Shown: positions 7,995 to 17,952, counted from the first letter of the stretch. The stretch is 64,000 nucleotides of DNA from Lentibacillus daqui (GCF_027186265.1 NZ_CP114176.1:3348001-3412000); one strand, 5' to 3'. Numbers and translations are program-made. Notes: a model not told the origin generated them from the sequence alone.

Positions 7995-10985
7995 TTAATT
8001 TACATAGGAACTATGCAACCAAATTCTTTTACCATTAAAGTCTCCACGGTACCAAATATTGTTGCCAACTTTTTCAGTCAAATTGACATGAAAGGCCTGA
8101 GATTTATACGGTAGCATATCCTCGTATACCAAATCCTGTAATCCACCCCATGCTTTCGAGTAGGCACTGCCCTTTCCAGTAAAGTACAAAGTTTTCTTTT
8201 TCTTATCCACACCTACATGGTCATGTAATGATAAATCGTCTGCTTGCACCCAGCCAACCACCCCATCTTCACGGCTTGGTTTCAAACTGACCAGATAAAA
8301 CGTTTGTTCACCAACTTTTGCTTGTTGCTTTATATAATACACTTGATTGGTATACTCTTCTCCTGCCTTAAACCTAGTTGAAGTGTCCCCAATCGTTTCA
8401 TAAATATTTACCTTGTCACCACGAATATGACCTAGCTTACTGGTGTTACTTTCTTCTTTTGTCGTTAAATAGCTTTCATGTAACCAAATTGTCTTTCCAT
8501 TAAAATTACCACGATACCATGTGTTGTTGCCTACCTTTTCGGTTAAATTGACATGGAATTTTTGATGTTTATAAGGTGACATATCTTCATATACCAAATC
8601 TTTCGAGCCACCCCATGCTTTTGTATAGGCTTTACCTTTCCCCGTAAAATAAAAAGTCTTATTATTTTTGTCCACACCACTATGCGAATGTACCGATAGA
8701 TCTTCTGCTTTGACCCAACCAACCGCATCATCTTTTTTACTTGGTTTTAGACTTATTAAATAATATAGTTGCCCATTTACTTTAGCTTGCTCTTTCACAT
8801 AATACACTTGATTAATATATTTTTCTCCCGCTACAAACGAAGAAGCATTGGAATATACATCTGTGTAAATGTTGACCTTTTCATTATGAATATGACCTAG
8901 TTTACTTGTATTACTTTTATCTATTAAATAACTGGAATGAATCCATACCTGTTTGCCATTTAAAAATCCCCGATACCAAATATTGTTACCAACCGATTCC
9001 GTGAGATTCACTTTAAAGGTTAATCCCTTATATTTTGATAGGTTATACACTAAATCGTTTGAACCGCCCCAAGCTTTAGTATAGGCCTTTCCGTCACCTT
9101 TTATGGTGAAAGATTTACTGTTCTTATCCACACCCTTATGAGTATGATTACTTATATTTTTATCTTCAACCCAGCCAACTACACCTTTTTTCTTGCTTGG
9201 CTCTGTACTTATAAGATAAAACATCCTTCCATTTACCTCGGCTTGTTTTTTAATATAATAAACGGCGTTTGTATACTTATCTCCAGCCTTGAATGAATTA
9301 GAATCGTTTAGTATTTTCTCATATATTGTTACATCTCCATTGCGAATATGACCTAATTTGCTCGTATTACTTTCCGTTATTGTTCCAACATAGCTTGAGT
9401 GAACCCATACCACTTTTCCATCAAGTGTTCCTCTATACCACGTATTGTTTCCAACTTTTTCAGTGAGGTTAACCTTAAATGTTTCTCCGGCATGTGATGA
9501 TAAATCATATACTTGGTTCTTAGAACCACCCCAAGCTTTATCATAAGCCTTTCCAGTACCTTTTACGATAAAACTTTTACTTTTCTTATCTACACCATTA
9601 TGTGTACGGACGTTCATGTCATTAGCCTTTACCCAGCCAACTGTTCCTTTTTTACTACTTGGTTCTCTACTAATTAAATAGTAATGAACTCCACTAATTT
9701 TAGCTTGTGCTTTAATATAAAAAACTTCATTCATATTTTTTGACCCGGCTGCATGGCTTTTCTTTTTAGAAGGATTATCATAAATTTGTGCATTACCTGA
9801 TTTTACATGCCCTAATTTGCTTGTGTTCGCATTTTTATCCGCGACTAGTTTATTATATTTTGAGGTTACTAAACTAACAAATTGGCTCCAATTATATCCA
9901 TACTTTGCAAAATAATCATGTGGATCTACATGCGTTGTACCACCTAAGAAGTTACTAACGGCTTTATGGGACCACAATGTACCTTTACCATTATTTTCTG
10001 CACTTGATACGCCTAAATTGTATTTATATAATAAGGAGGCGATATAAGTTGAATAGTTATTAATAGAACGTGCAAATTCATCAAAACTGTTAACTTCAAC
10101 TAGTTCGACATGGATAAATCGCTCGTTTGCAAATCGACCAGCTCCCCATGCTGCATTATCTGTTGGATGGATTTCTATAATATGCGAATGATCAACAAAG
10201 GCATGAACAAAAGCATTATTATAGTTTTTAGTCATATAATTTATTTCACTTGTTATTGTTGAATTCGGATTAGACGTTTCGTGAGCTACCACGCCCTCCG
10301 GCTTTCCAAATCCACTACGATAGTTAAATTCCGGAAATACATTCTTATGATTAAATTCAACTTCAGCTGGAGTTATATTTTTAATATAATTATTTACATC
10401 TGGATAGGCTTGTCTCGTGAGTATATTTCTGTTATTGGATGTTTGCTCCTCTGGATGTTCGCTCTCAAATTTTCCGTCTCTCCAGTCCTTTGGAACATAT
10501 TGCAATTCTTCTTCACTTAGCTCGCTAATATCTTCACCGTAAACTTCAGTACCAACCTTGATTCCCAACTCATTATAACCGTTCTCGCTATTGTCAGCAC
10601 TATCTTTTTCTTTGGTTTCCTGTTTATTCACGTTATTTTCGGCAGGGTCATGAGTATCCCCTTTATTCTTGGTAGCTTCCTCTTTTTTTTCAGATGATTT
10701 ATTATTTTTTGTTACACGTTCATTCATTTCTACCTTTTTGTCTTTATCATTTTCTTCTTGTGATGCTTTTTCCCTATTCGAATCGTTGTCTTTGTTCTCA
10801 TCTTCTTCTGCTTCTACATCAACGCTATCTAATTCATTATGTACTGCGTCATTATCGTTTTTCCACTTATTAATATCACCTTCCCTACTATGCTGATCCT
10901 CAAGATTCTCCTTAGCTATAATTGGATAAGGGAACGATGACGTTAACACAAGAAACAATGATACTACAATCGCTAATTTCTTCAT
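7995..10985 (-). CDS. N-acetylmuramoyl-L-alanine amidase with four GW-module pairs (Atl-like autolysin)
   Basis: A secreted 996-residue autolysin that should cleave the amide bond between N-acetylmuramic acid and L-alanine in peptidoglycan. Residues 1-25 are a signal peptide. Residues 26-190 are a disordered, highly charged region. Residues about 195-385 form an Amidase_2 domain with likely zinc ligands His235 (VVAHETSNP), His340 (LWSHKAV) and Asp354 (THVDPHDYF), plus a GAGRFANERFIHVEL core like staphylococcal Atl. Four GW repeats of about 150 residues follow, beginning near residues 387, 539, 690 and 846. Each opens with TSKLGH and contains GWV and a GVDKK block. GW modules bind lipoteichoic or wall teichoic acid and hold such enzymes at the surface. 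The start ATG follows AGGAGGG. The next gene upstream is the matching glucosaminidase, so the pair resembles a split Atl. Confidence 0.9.
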   Translation of the reverse strand: MKKLAIVVSLFLVLTSSFPYPIIAKENLEDQHSREGDINKWKNDNDAVHNELDSVDVEAEEDENKDNDSNREKASQEENDKDKKVEMNERVTKNNKSSEKKEEATKNKGDTHDPAENNVNKQETKEKDSADNSENGYNELGIKVGTEVYGEDISELSEEELQYVPKDWRDGKFESEHPEEQTSNNRNILTRQAYPDVNNYIKNITPAEVEFNHKNVFPEFNYRSGFGKPEGVVAHETSNPNSTITSEINYMTKNYNNAFVHAFVDHSHIIEIHPTDNAAWGAGRFANERFIHVELVEVNSFDEFARSINNYSTYIASLLYKYNLGVSSAENNGKGTLWSHKAVSNFLGGTTHVDPHDYFAKYGYNWSQFVSLVTSKYNKLVADKNANTSKLGHVKSGNAQIYDNPSKKKSHAAGSKNMNEVFYIKAQAKISGVHYYLISREPSSKKGTVGWVKANDMNVRTHNGVDKKSKSFIVKGTGKAYDKAWGGSKNQVYDLSSHAGETFKVNLTEKVGNNTWYRGTLDGKVVWVHSSYVGTITESNTSKLGHIRNGDVTIYEKILNDSNSFKAGDKYTNAVYYIKKQAEVNGRMFYLISTEPSKKKGVVGWVEDKNISNHTHKGVDKNSKSFTIKGDGKAYTKAWGGSNDLVYNLSKYKGLTFKVNLTESVGNNIWYRGFLNGKQVWIHSSYLIDKSNTSKLGHIHNEKVNIYTDVYSNASSFVAGEKYINQVYYVKEQAKVNGQLYYLISLKPSKKDDAVGWVKAEDLSVHSHSGVDKNNKTFYFTGKGKAYTKAWGGSKDLVYEDMSPYKHQKFHVNLTEKVGNNTWYRGNFNGKTIWLHESYLTTKEESNTSKLGHIRGDKVNIYETIGDTSTRFKAGEEYTNQVYYIKQQAKVGEQTFYLVSLKPSREDGVVGWVQADDLSLHDHVGVDKKKKTLYFTGKGSAYSKAWGGLQDLVYEDMLPYKSQAFHVNLTEKVGNNIWYRGDFNGKRIWLHSSYVN
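8000..9830 (-). repeat. Four tandem GW-module coding repeats
   Basis: Four consecutive repeats of about 450-465 bp encode the wall-binding half of the amidase. The same repeat type recurs in the adjacent glucosaminidase gene at about 12070-13197 and 15036-15290. The 8435-8630 stretch is almost identical to 12989-13190, with only two differences seen over about 200 bases, which points to recent gene conversion or unequal crossing over. Confidence 0.85.
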
Positions 10986-11178
10986 GCAATCCCTCCTAAC
11001 TTAAAATCTCATTGGTGCTATTAGACTAGTAATCCTTATTAATATATCGGTTGGAAGGCAAAAGCTTTAGAACTAAAGGCAATTTTTATTTTCGCTTTTT
11101 TATTCCATGAAAAGGAAGATTGATTATCTCCATGATTTTCACACGTAGTCAAAGTTCCAACATATATTTTCAACCCAT

Positions 11179-13197
11179 TTACTGATACCTAGGTATATCC
11201 AGAATCATTTTATAACCATCTAGCAGATTATATAAATCATACATTCTTGATGTTTGTTTATATGCCCAACCTATATCTGTTGCATATTGGTGGGTAGCTG
11301 TACCAGTGTTTGCGGCTGCCAATGGATTCCAGCGCATTTTATACAATGTATCTTGCCCCGCTTGGACATAATTCTCACTGACAAATGCTGCTCCACCAGT
11401 AATTGCATCTTCTGGAGTAAACCACCCAGCATCATAAGCGTATTTTGCACCGCATTCAACTGCGCATCCATCATTGGCACCAACGCCATACATATTATAA
11501 ACCTTTTTCCCTTTATATTTAACGCCATTAGCTAATTCAGACGTGCCATTTCCAGTCTCCAATAATGCATGGGAAATTAGATATATTTCATTGATATTAT
11601 ATTTTTGACTACCCTCAGTAAATGATTGTGCTTTTCCTTCCAAAATACCGTTACCCTTAAGGATCTTTTCATTTATCTCACTTACACTAGCGTCGGAACT
11701 TTCTGATAGCTTAAGAAATTGCAACTTGTCTTTTAAACTATCCGTGAAGTTTCTATAATCTAAATAGTATCTTACATCTGTGGGGTCGGCGGTTACCCAT
11801 CCCGTTGTATATCCTATATGATACCAAGTATACCCAGAAACCTTCTGACTACCTTTTATAGGAAGTTTTGTTCCATTACCTACTCTCCCGCCTGATAGAT
11901 AATTGGTTCCAGGGCCTCTTCTCAAGTTCCAATTTTCACCTTTAACCGTACCTTTACCATTACTAATACTTCCGAAAGCATCTTCACGAATCCAAAGCTT
12001 ATATTGTTTATCCGTTTGTGGGTTAACTTTCATTTGTAAATCTAGCATTTTATCGAGTGATAAATTGTAAGTTGTGTAATCAGTAATTACTTCTTTTGTC
12101 TTTTTTAGATATGACTCATGAAACCATACCGTTTTTCCATTCAAGGTTCCACGATACCATATGTTATTCCCCACTTTTTCAGTTAGGTTAACTTTAATTT
12201 CTTGGCCTTTAAATTTTGAAACATCGGAATAGACTAGATCCTTTGATCCACCCCACGCCTTACTGTATGCACTACCAGTCCCGACTACCTTTAATATCTT
12301 ACTTTTTTTATCTACTCCAACATGGTCATGTGTTGACATATCTGATGCATTTACCCAGCCGACTGTCCCATTTATCACACTTGGTTGTTTGCTAATCAGA
12401 TAATAAGTTTGGTCATTTACTTTAGCCTGCTGTTTAATATAGTACACTGCATTTGTATAATTACTCGTATTTAGAAGCGATGATCTATCACCAAGGCTTT
12501 TATAAATATTCGCATTACCATGCAAATGACCTAATTTACTTATTCTATTTGTATCCTTCATCGTTAGGTAGCTTTCATGTAACCAGATTGTTTTTCCATT
12601 AAATTTACCACGATACCATGTATTGTTACCGACTTTTTCGGTCAAATTGACATGAAAGGCCTGAGATTCATACGATGACATATCCTTATATACCAGATCT
12701 TTCGAGCCACCCCATGCTTTCGTATAGGCACTACCTTTTCCAGTGAAGTATAAGGTTTTCTTTTTCTTATCTACACCTACATGGTCATGCAATGATAAAT
12801 CGTCTGCTTGTACCCAGCCAATTACTCCATCTTCACGGCTTGGTGTCAGACTGATAAGATAAAACGTTTGTTCACCGATCTTGGCTTGTCTTTTTATATA
12901 ATACACTTGATTCGTATATTCTTCTCCTGCTGCAAACTTGGTTGAAGTGTCGCTAATGGTTTTATAAATGTTTACCTTTTCACTGCGAATATGACCTAGC
13001 TTACTGGTGTTACTTTCTTCTTTTGTCGTTAAATAGCTTTCATGTAACCAAATTGTCTTTCCGTTAAAATTACCACGATACCATGTGTTGTTGCCTACCT
13101 TTTCGGTTAAATTGACATGGAATTTTTGATGTTTATAAGATGACATATCTTCATATACCAAATCTTTCGAGCCACCCCATGCTTTTGTATAGGCACT
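11179..13197 (-). pseudogene. C-terminal part of GW-repeat endo-beta-N-acetylglucosaminidase, cut off by an IS1182-type insertion
   Basis: This is the distal part of a secreted LytD/Atl-type glucosaminidase. It enters in frame from the IS edge with SAYTKAWGG, part of a GW module. Two further modules (TSKLGHIRSEK, ISKLGHLHG) follow, then an SH3-like segment (NLRRGPGTNYLSGG, GWVTADP). The C-terminal catalytic domain has the expected Glu in SHALLETGNGTSEL and the family phrase MYGVGANDGCAVECG. The intact enzyme would cut the glycan strands of peptidoglycan. Translation cannot start properly here: there is no signal peptide or ribosome binding site after the IS. The DNA of the catalytic part shows no frameshift, so the disruption looks recent. 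Confidence 0.85.
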
Positions 13198-13230
13198 GAG
13201 GCTGGGACAAAACTCCAGTAAATAAAAATT

Positions 13231-13279
13231 AAGGCGTAGGAGCTTACACTAAAAAAAGTGTAGGCCCCACGCCTTTTTT
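13231..13279. terminator. Hairpin at the left end of the IS
   Basis: AAGGCGT and TACACT segments pair with AGTGTA and ACGCCTTTTTT around an A-rich loop. The structure is terminator-like and sits upstream of the transposase, where it would shield it from read-through transcription. Confidence 0.6.
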
Positions 13280-13356
13280 GACATTATTTTAGTAAACAAA
13301 AAGGACACCTTTTGATAAAATTAAAGTTACCTGACAATAATTTTGGAGGTGTCCTT

Positions 13357-15141
13357 ATGTTTAAACATTATACCATGAATCAGGTAGTTTTGCCGCTAGA
13401 TTTAGAAATTAAATTGAAAGAGAATGATATTGCTTTTGCGATCAATGATCTTGTCGAGAGTATTCCCGAAGAGGTTTTCGATGACTTAATACGACAAACC
13501 GGCCGTCCTGCGTACCATCCTCGCATGATGTTGAAAATCATTTTGTGTGGGTATACGCAATCCGTGTTTTCTGGTCGTAAAATAGAAGCTTTATTACAGG
13601 ATAGTATCCGCATGATGTGGTTGGCTCAAGGACACGAACCCAGCTATCGCACCATCAATCGTTTCCGTTCTCATCCACTCATCGAAAACATACTACGTGA
13701 ATGCTTTGTCCAGTTCCGGAATCAGCTTGTGGAAAAGGAATTGATTGAAGAGGAAGCCATTTTTATTGATGGTACAAAAATTGAAGCGAACGCCAATAAG
13801 TTCACCTTTGTGTGGCGGAAATCCGTTGAAAAATATAGTGATAAGCTAATCGAAAAGTCCAATCAACTGTATGATGAGCTGTTGGAGAAGGAGATCATCC
13901 CGGCAATAGAGCGAGAAACAGAAGAGAAACTTTCCGTTAAAGAAATGGAAGAAGTAGTCGAAAAGTTAGATGAAAAGGTTGAGGAATACGATAAAAAAAT
14001 CGAAGCTTGTGAAGTTGGTAGCGAACGAAAGAAAATCCGTTCCGAACGTAAATTTCCAAAACAAGCTCGCAAGCAGTTTAACGATTTCATCACTCGTAAG
14101 CAAAAGTATCAAAACGATATGGAGAAATTCGGGGACCGTAACAGTTATTCAAAGACAGATCCGGATGCGACGTTTATGCGCATGAAGGACGACTACATGA
14201 AGAACGGTCAATTGAAAGCTGGTTACAATGTCCAGATTGCAACGGAAGGTCAATACGCGCTCGCTTACGATGTTTTCCCAAACCCGACGGATACACGCAC
14301 TTTAATTCCTTTTCTCGACTCGATTGAAGAAAACTTTTTCGAACTGCCGGAACACATTGTCGCGGATGCCGGATATGGCAGTGAACAGAATTATGAAGAT
14401 ATCATCGAGAATCGAAATCGAACGCCACTTATTACATACAATCAATATCGAAAGGAGAAGAAAAAGAAGCATAAGAACAACGCTTTTCATGTAGATAATT
14501 GGGATTATAATGAGGACGAAGATACTTTTCTGTGCCCAAATGGACGGAAAATACGGTTTAGTCATCATTCCAAACGAACAGACAGGTACGGATTCACCCG
14601 TGAATTTAAAGTGTACGAATGTGAGGACTGTTCGGGCTGTCCACTCCGCGATTTATGTACGAAAGCAAAAGAAGGAAACAACCGAAAAGTCTACATGAAT
14701 GAAAAGTGGGAATCCCAAAAAGAATATGTACGTGCGAAGCTTTCAGACGAGAAAACTGGTGAAATTTACGGAAAACGTAAAATTGACGTAGAACCAGCGT
14801 TCGGTTTCTTGAAGGCTAATTTGGGTTTCACTCGTTTTTCTGTCAGAGGAAAACAGAAAGTGAAAAATGAATTAGCCTTCGCATTGATGGCGGTGAACTT
14901 GAGAAAGTACACCGCCACGAACAGTAAATTAGTACCGGAAGATAGAAACAACTCCACAAAAAAGGTTCCAAGCAAACTTTTGATTTGCTTGGAACCTTTT
15001 TATTTACTATTTTTGGCTAGTTATGTCCCAGCCTCTTTTCCTTTTTTATCTACACCTACATGGTCGTGTATTGATAGATCACTAGCTTTCACCCAACCGA
15101 CAACACCCTCTTTACTGCTTGGTTTCTTACTTATCAGATAA
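13357..15141 (+). CDS. IS1182-family DDE transposase
   Basis: About 594 residues from the ATG that follows TTTGGAGGTG at good spacing. The DDE triad is visible: Asp in FIDGTKIEANA, Asp in HIVADAGYGSE and Glu in RKIDVEPAFGFLK. There is a Cys-rich segment (CEDCSGCPLRDLC) and the typical C-terminal VRGKQKVKNELAFALMAVNLRKY block. The catalytic part is intact, so the element may be active. The frame has no stop before the right IS end and runs about 106 bases into the host gene in antisense. A one-base change near the A run at 14957-14963 would restore a stop inside the element, so the annotated C-terminus is probably not the ancestral one. Confidence 0.85.
   Translation: MFKHYTMNQVVLPLDLEIKLKENDIAFAINDLVESIPEEVFDDLIRQTGRPAYHPRMMLKIILCGYTQSVFSGRKIEALLQDSIRMMWLAQGHEPSYRTINRFRSHPLIENILRECFVQFRNQLVEKELIEEEAIFIDGTKIEANANKFTFVWRKSVEKYSDKLIEKSNQLYDELLEKEIIPAIERETEEKLSVKEMEEVVEKLDEKVEEYDKKIEACEVGSERKKIRSERKFPKQARKQFNDFITRKQKYQNDMEKFGDRNSYSKTDPDATFMRMKDDYMKNGQLKAGYNVQIATEGQYALAYDVFPNPTDTRTLIPFLDSIEENFFELPEHIVADAGYGSEQNYEDIIENRNRTPLITYNQYRKEKKKKHKNNAFHVDNWDYNEDEDTFLCPNGRKIRFSHHSKRTDRYGFTREFKVYECEDCSGCPLRDLCTKAKEGNNRKVYMNEKWESQKEYVRAKLSDEKTGEIYGKRKIDVEPAFGFLKANLGFTRFSVRGKQKVKNELAFALMAVNLRKYTATNSKLVPEDRNNSTKKVPSKLLICLEPFYLLFLASYVPASFPFLSTPTWSCIDRSLAFTQPTTPSLLLGFLLIR
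14957..15005 (+). terminator. Terminator hairpin at the right end of the IS
   Basis: AAAAAGGTTCCAAGCAAA pairs with TTTGCTTGGAACCTTTTT. It is a long perfect stem with a T run that works in either direction and would stop transcription leaving the IS. Confidence 0.75.
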
Positions 15142-15749
15142 AATCTTACTCCATCAACATCAGCTTGTTTTTTTATATAATAAACAGCATTTGCGTATTT
15201 ATCGCCCGCAGTAAACAATCTATTGTTTCCAGGTATTTCATAAATTTGTGCACTTGCACTTCTAATATGACCGAGTTTGCTTGTATTCACGCCAATATCT
15301 GTTGAACTTGTCGTTAGAATTTTTGCCTTTTCACCTTCAATAATGGCTTGTTGTTCCTGATTGTCTTCTTTAGTTTTAGGGTTCTGTGTCTTTTCTTGTT
15401 TTTCGGATTCCGAAACAGATACACCATATTTTTCCTTGTCTACTTCATCATTTGTTTTTGTTTCTGTATTTCCATTCTTTTTACTACCATTTGAATCCGA
15501 AGAACTAAATATCTCATTTTGATTTGCATCCTGTTCTAAATCCAAATTTTCACTTTCCGATTCATTGCCCATTTTGCTACCGTTTTTCTTGAACTCCGAC
15601 TCAGAATCCACCTCTTCCACCTTTTTATCACTTACGACTTTTTCGGACATACTATTGTTATCAGCGTCTCGCGTGGTAGCAGATAAACTGTACGGTGAAA
15701 ATGAACAAGAAATTAAAATTACCATTATAATCATTGCTATTTTTCCCAT
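15036..15749 (-). pseudogene. N-terminal part of the interrupted GW glucosaminidase
   Basis: This fragment has a good start (ATG after GAGGAGG), a signal peptide (residues 1-24, MGKIAMIIMVILISCSFS onward), a strongly acidic Ser/Asn/Glu-rich stretch (about 25-140) and most of one GW module (TSKLGHIRSAS, GWVKASDLS, GVDKKGK). It then meets the IS edge, where the frame gains four foreign residues and stops. Together with 11179-13197 it would make a protein of about 900 residues with the overall shape of LytD. If expressed, the fragment would be a secreted wall-binding peptide without catalytic domain. Confidence 0.85.
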
Positions 15750-16092
15750 TTGTTTCCTCCTCAGTAATTACTAAGTTAAACCTCCGTTCCCTCCAATCCG
15801 CTAGGATAAAGTAGGTTAATACGTTGGGGAATAAATAATTCATTAAATTTCCTTTCATTATTAAACCTGGAATAATAATTATCTAATGCGACATATTAAC
15901 CTTTATACAAAGAACCTAGATAATGCCAGTTGTTCTCCAAGTTTTTCTCTAAGTTCAATTACTAGTATACTAACAATAGTATATTTTGGAAATAAAATCT
16001 CAGCATTTTTCAACATAAATTTACATAAACTATTTCTATTCTCTCTTTTCCATAGTATACTAGAATCAAGTTTTCAATTAATTGAAACCATC

Positions 16093-16121
16093 TTGTTAAG
16101 CCGTTGTAATAAGAATATGTT
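16093..16121 (+). promoter_or_regulatory. Candidate sigma-A promoter of the first tagD-tagB pair
   Basis: TTGTTA (16093-16098) and TATGTT (16116-16121) with 17-base spacing lie about 40 bases before the tagD start and its GGAGGT ribosome binding site. The rest of 15750-16160 is AT-rich. It must also hold the divergent promoter of the glucosaminidase, and I see no gene in it. Confidence 0.4.
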
Positions 16122-16160
16122 ATGTTAGATAAAATTGTGTTCTTCACGGAGGTATGAACA

Positions 16161-16559
16161 ATGAAAAAAGTAATCACATACGGAACATTTGACTTGCTCC
16201 ACACCGGTCATATCAATATATTGCGCCGTGCCAAGGAATATGGCGACTACTTGATTGTCGCAATTTCCTCGGATGAATTTAATGCAATCAAAGGTAAAAA
16301 GGCATATTATTCATTTGAACAACGCAAAGCAATCCTTGAGGCAATCCGCTATGTTGATGAAGTAATCCCGGAAAATAATTGGGAACAGAAAGTAGAAGAT
16401 GTTCAAAAACACAACATTGATACGTTTGTCATGGGAGATGATTGGGAAGGGAAATTCGACTTTTTAAAGGAATATTGCGAAGTCGTTTATTTACCCAGAA
16501 CAGTTGGAATATCAACGACCAAGATCAAAAAAGATTTAAAGTTATCCACCAATGGCTAG
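16161..16559 (+). CDS. tagD: Glycerol-3-phosphate cytidylyltransferase TagD, copy 1
   Basis: This enzyme makes CDP-glycerol from CTP and sn-glycerol 3-phosphate, the activated precursor for poly(glycerol phosphate) teichoic acid. The 132 residues match the family length. The nucleotidyltransferase motif HTGH (GTFDLLHTGHINILRRAK) and the C-terminal RTVGISTTKIK signature are present. The start ATG follows ACGGAGGT. The last eight bases overlap the start of the next gene, implying translational coupling. A second, very similar copy lies 1.5 kb downstream. Confidence 0.95.
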   Translation: MKKVITYGTFDLLHTGHINILRRAKEYGDYLIVAISSDEFNAIKGKKAYYSFEQRKAILEAIRYVDEVIPENNWEQKVEDVQKHNIDTFVMGDDWEGKFDFLKEYCEVVYLPRTVGISTTKIKKDLKLSTNG

Positions 16560-17733
16560 AGAACTGGCAATTTCAGTATATTTGTTTGTTTTCCGCTTGC
16601 TCTTTCGCCTGTTTCAATGGTTTCCCCAAAGGAAAAAGACCGTATTCATTGCTTCTTTTGGGGATAATATTCTGTATACGTTGCAAGAGCTACGAAAACA
16701 AACGGATGACCCCGTTGTTATTCTAAAAACCTCCCAATGCAAAGTAGATTTTGAAGATACTACTGCCACTATACTACATTTTCAACCTATTAATCTGTTG
16801 CAATGGATTCAATCCATCTATCATATCGCATCTGCCGATAAAATATTTGTTGATAATTACTTTGGCTTTTTGGCGGTGACTGATTTTAAAGCGAATGTCT
16901 TATGTGTACAATTATGGCATGCAGCAGGGGCAATTAAACAATTTGGACTAAAGGATCCATCGATTGTCCACCGTACACAACGCGCTTATGAACGATTTCA
17001 AAAAGTTTATCAGCGCTTTACCCATGTTGTTGTCGGATCTGAGAAAATGGCCGCCATCTTCCGGGAAAGCTTTGGACTCAGCAACGAGAAGATATTACGA
17101 AGCGGCATTCCACGGAGTGATTTATTTTATGATACTAAGACACAACAACGCATTCAACAAACACTGCGTAATAGGTATCCGGTCATTGGGCAAAAAAAAG
17201 TTATCCTGTATGCCCCAACCTATCGTGATCATGAATTGAATCAAGTAAATATTGCCCTTGATATTGAAAAAATGTATCAGCACCTTCATCAGGACTATGT
17301 GCTATTCCTGCGTCTGCATCCGGCGGTTAAACAGGAATTCCACAATCAATATGACTCGTTCGTTTATGACGTATCCGATATCACGGATGTCAATCATCTA
17401 TTATTGGTAACCGATATCCTAATCACGGATTATTCGTCAATCCCATTTGAATTTGCCTTACTGGAACGACCAATGATTTTCTTCGCATATGATTTAGATG
17501 ACTACGAACAACAAAGGGGATTCTCGGAAGCGTACGAAACACTTGTCCCCGGACCAGTTGTGAACAATACGGATGATATTGTCGACGTTATTGAACATGG
17601 CATCTTTGATATCCAGCTCGTTAAGGAATTCGCCAACCAGTGGAATCAATATAATAAAGGAAATGCCAGCCGAACGTTAATAAACACATTATATAAAGAA
17701 GAAGAACAGTATCAAGCAGTGGATCAAAATTAA
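16552..17733 (+). CDS. TagB/TarF-like CDP-glycerol glycerophosphotransferase, copy 1
   Basis: A 393-residue membrane-associated glycerophosphotransferase. A hydrophobic N-terminal segment (about 5-22, YLFVFRLLFRLFQW) resembles the membrane anchor of TagB. The family motifs LWHAAGAIKQFG, SGIPRSDLF, LYAPTYRDHE, LRLHPAV and ITDYSSIPFEFALLERP follow. Such enzymes add the first (TagB) or second (TarF) glycerol phosphate to the linkage disaccharide. It starts inside the tagD stop region (ATGGCTAG), an eight-base overlap. The downstream tagD/tagB-like pair repeats the arrangement. The two pairs may divide TagB and TarF roles, which is inference. Confidence 0.85.
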   Translation: MARELAISVYLFVFRLLFRLFQWFPQRKKTVFIASFGDNILYTLQELRKQTDDPVVILKTSQCKVDFEDTTATILHFQPINLLQWIQSIYHIASADKIFVDNYFGFLAVTDFKANVLCVQLWHAAGAIKQFGLKDPSIVHRTQRAYERFQKVYQRFTHVVVGSEKMAAIFRESFGLSNEKILRSGIPRSDLFYDTKTQQRIQQTLRNRYPVIGQKKVILYAPTYRDHELNQVNIALDIEKMYQHLHQDYVLFLRLHPAVKQEFHNQYDSFVYDVSDITDVNHLLLVTDILITDYSSIPFEFALLERPMIFFAYDLDDYEQQRGFSEAYETLVPGPVVNNTDDIVDVIEHGIFDIQLVKEFANQWNQYNKGNASRTLINTLYKEEEQYQAVDQN

Positions 17734-17757
17734 ATGAAAACATTCTTAATAGTTTAA

Positions 17758-17806
17758 GCCTAGGTGTGAAGTGAATATTTGCTCACACCTAGGCATTTTT
17801 ATTTTC
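17758..17806 (+). terminator. Terminator after tagD-tagB pair 1
   Basis: A perfect 12-bp stem, GCCTAGGTGTGA with TCACACCTAGGC, is followed by ATTTTTATTTT. Confidence 0.9.
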
Positions 17807-17889
17807 AATGTGGACTGAAGGTTTCAACCAGTCACAATAAGAACAGTGGAAATAATAGATAATGTGCCCCAGTAAAGTTTACGTTCATC

Positions 17890-17952
17890 GGCGATTCCTG
17901 CCTATTTTACGGCGATTTTCGGATTTTATCCGGCAATTCTCATTTGTTAGGG
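17890..17952. repeat. Short 21-bp-period tandem repeat
   Basis: GGCGATT at 17890 and 17911 and GGCAATT at 17932 are spaced exactly 21 bases, each followed by a T-rich half. A degenerate fourth unit follows. It lies in the gap between the two tagD-tagB pairs. The rest of 17807-18033 holds nothing I recognise. Confidence 0.5.

Larger units (their letters stand above)
13198..15035 (+). mobile_element. IS1182-family insertion sequence
   Basis: An element of about 1.84 kb with imperfect terminal inverted repeats GAGGCTGGGACAAAAC (left) and GAGGCTGGGACATAAC (right, reverse complement), 15 of 16 matching. It holds one long transposase frame and has a terminator-like hairpin inside each end (13231-13279 and 14957-15005). 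I see no target duplication. The host flanks join in frame (KGK then SAY) but the join is about seven residues shorter than in neighbouring GW modules, so insertion was accompanied or followed by a small deletion, or the module was already short. Confidence 0.9.

Noticed and set aside
13190..15045. Target site duplication at the IS1182 ends
   Set aside because: The flanks (GGCACT and TTTTCC) do not repeat. Apparent similarity comes from the surrounding GW repeat.
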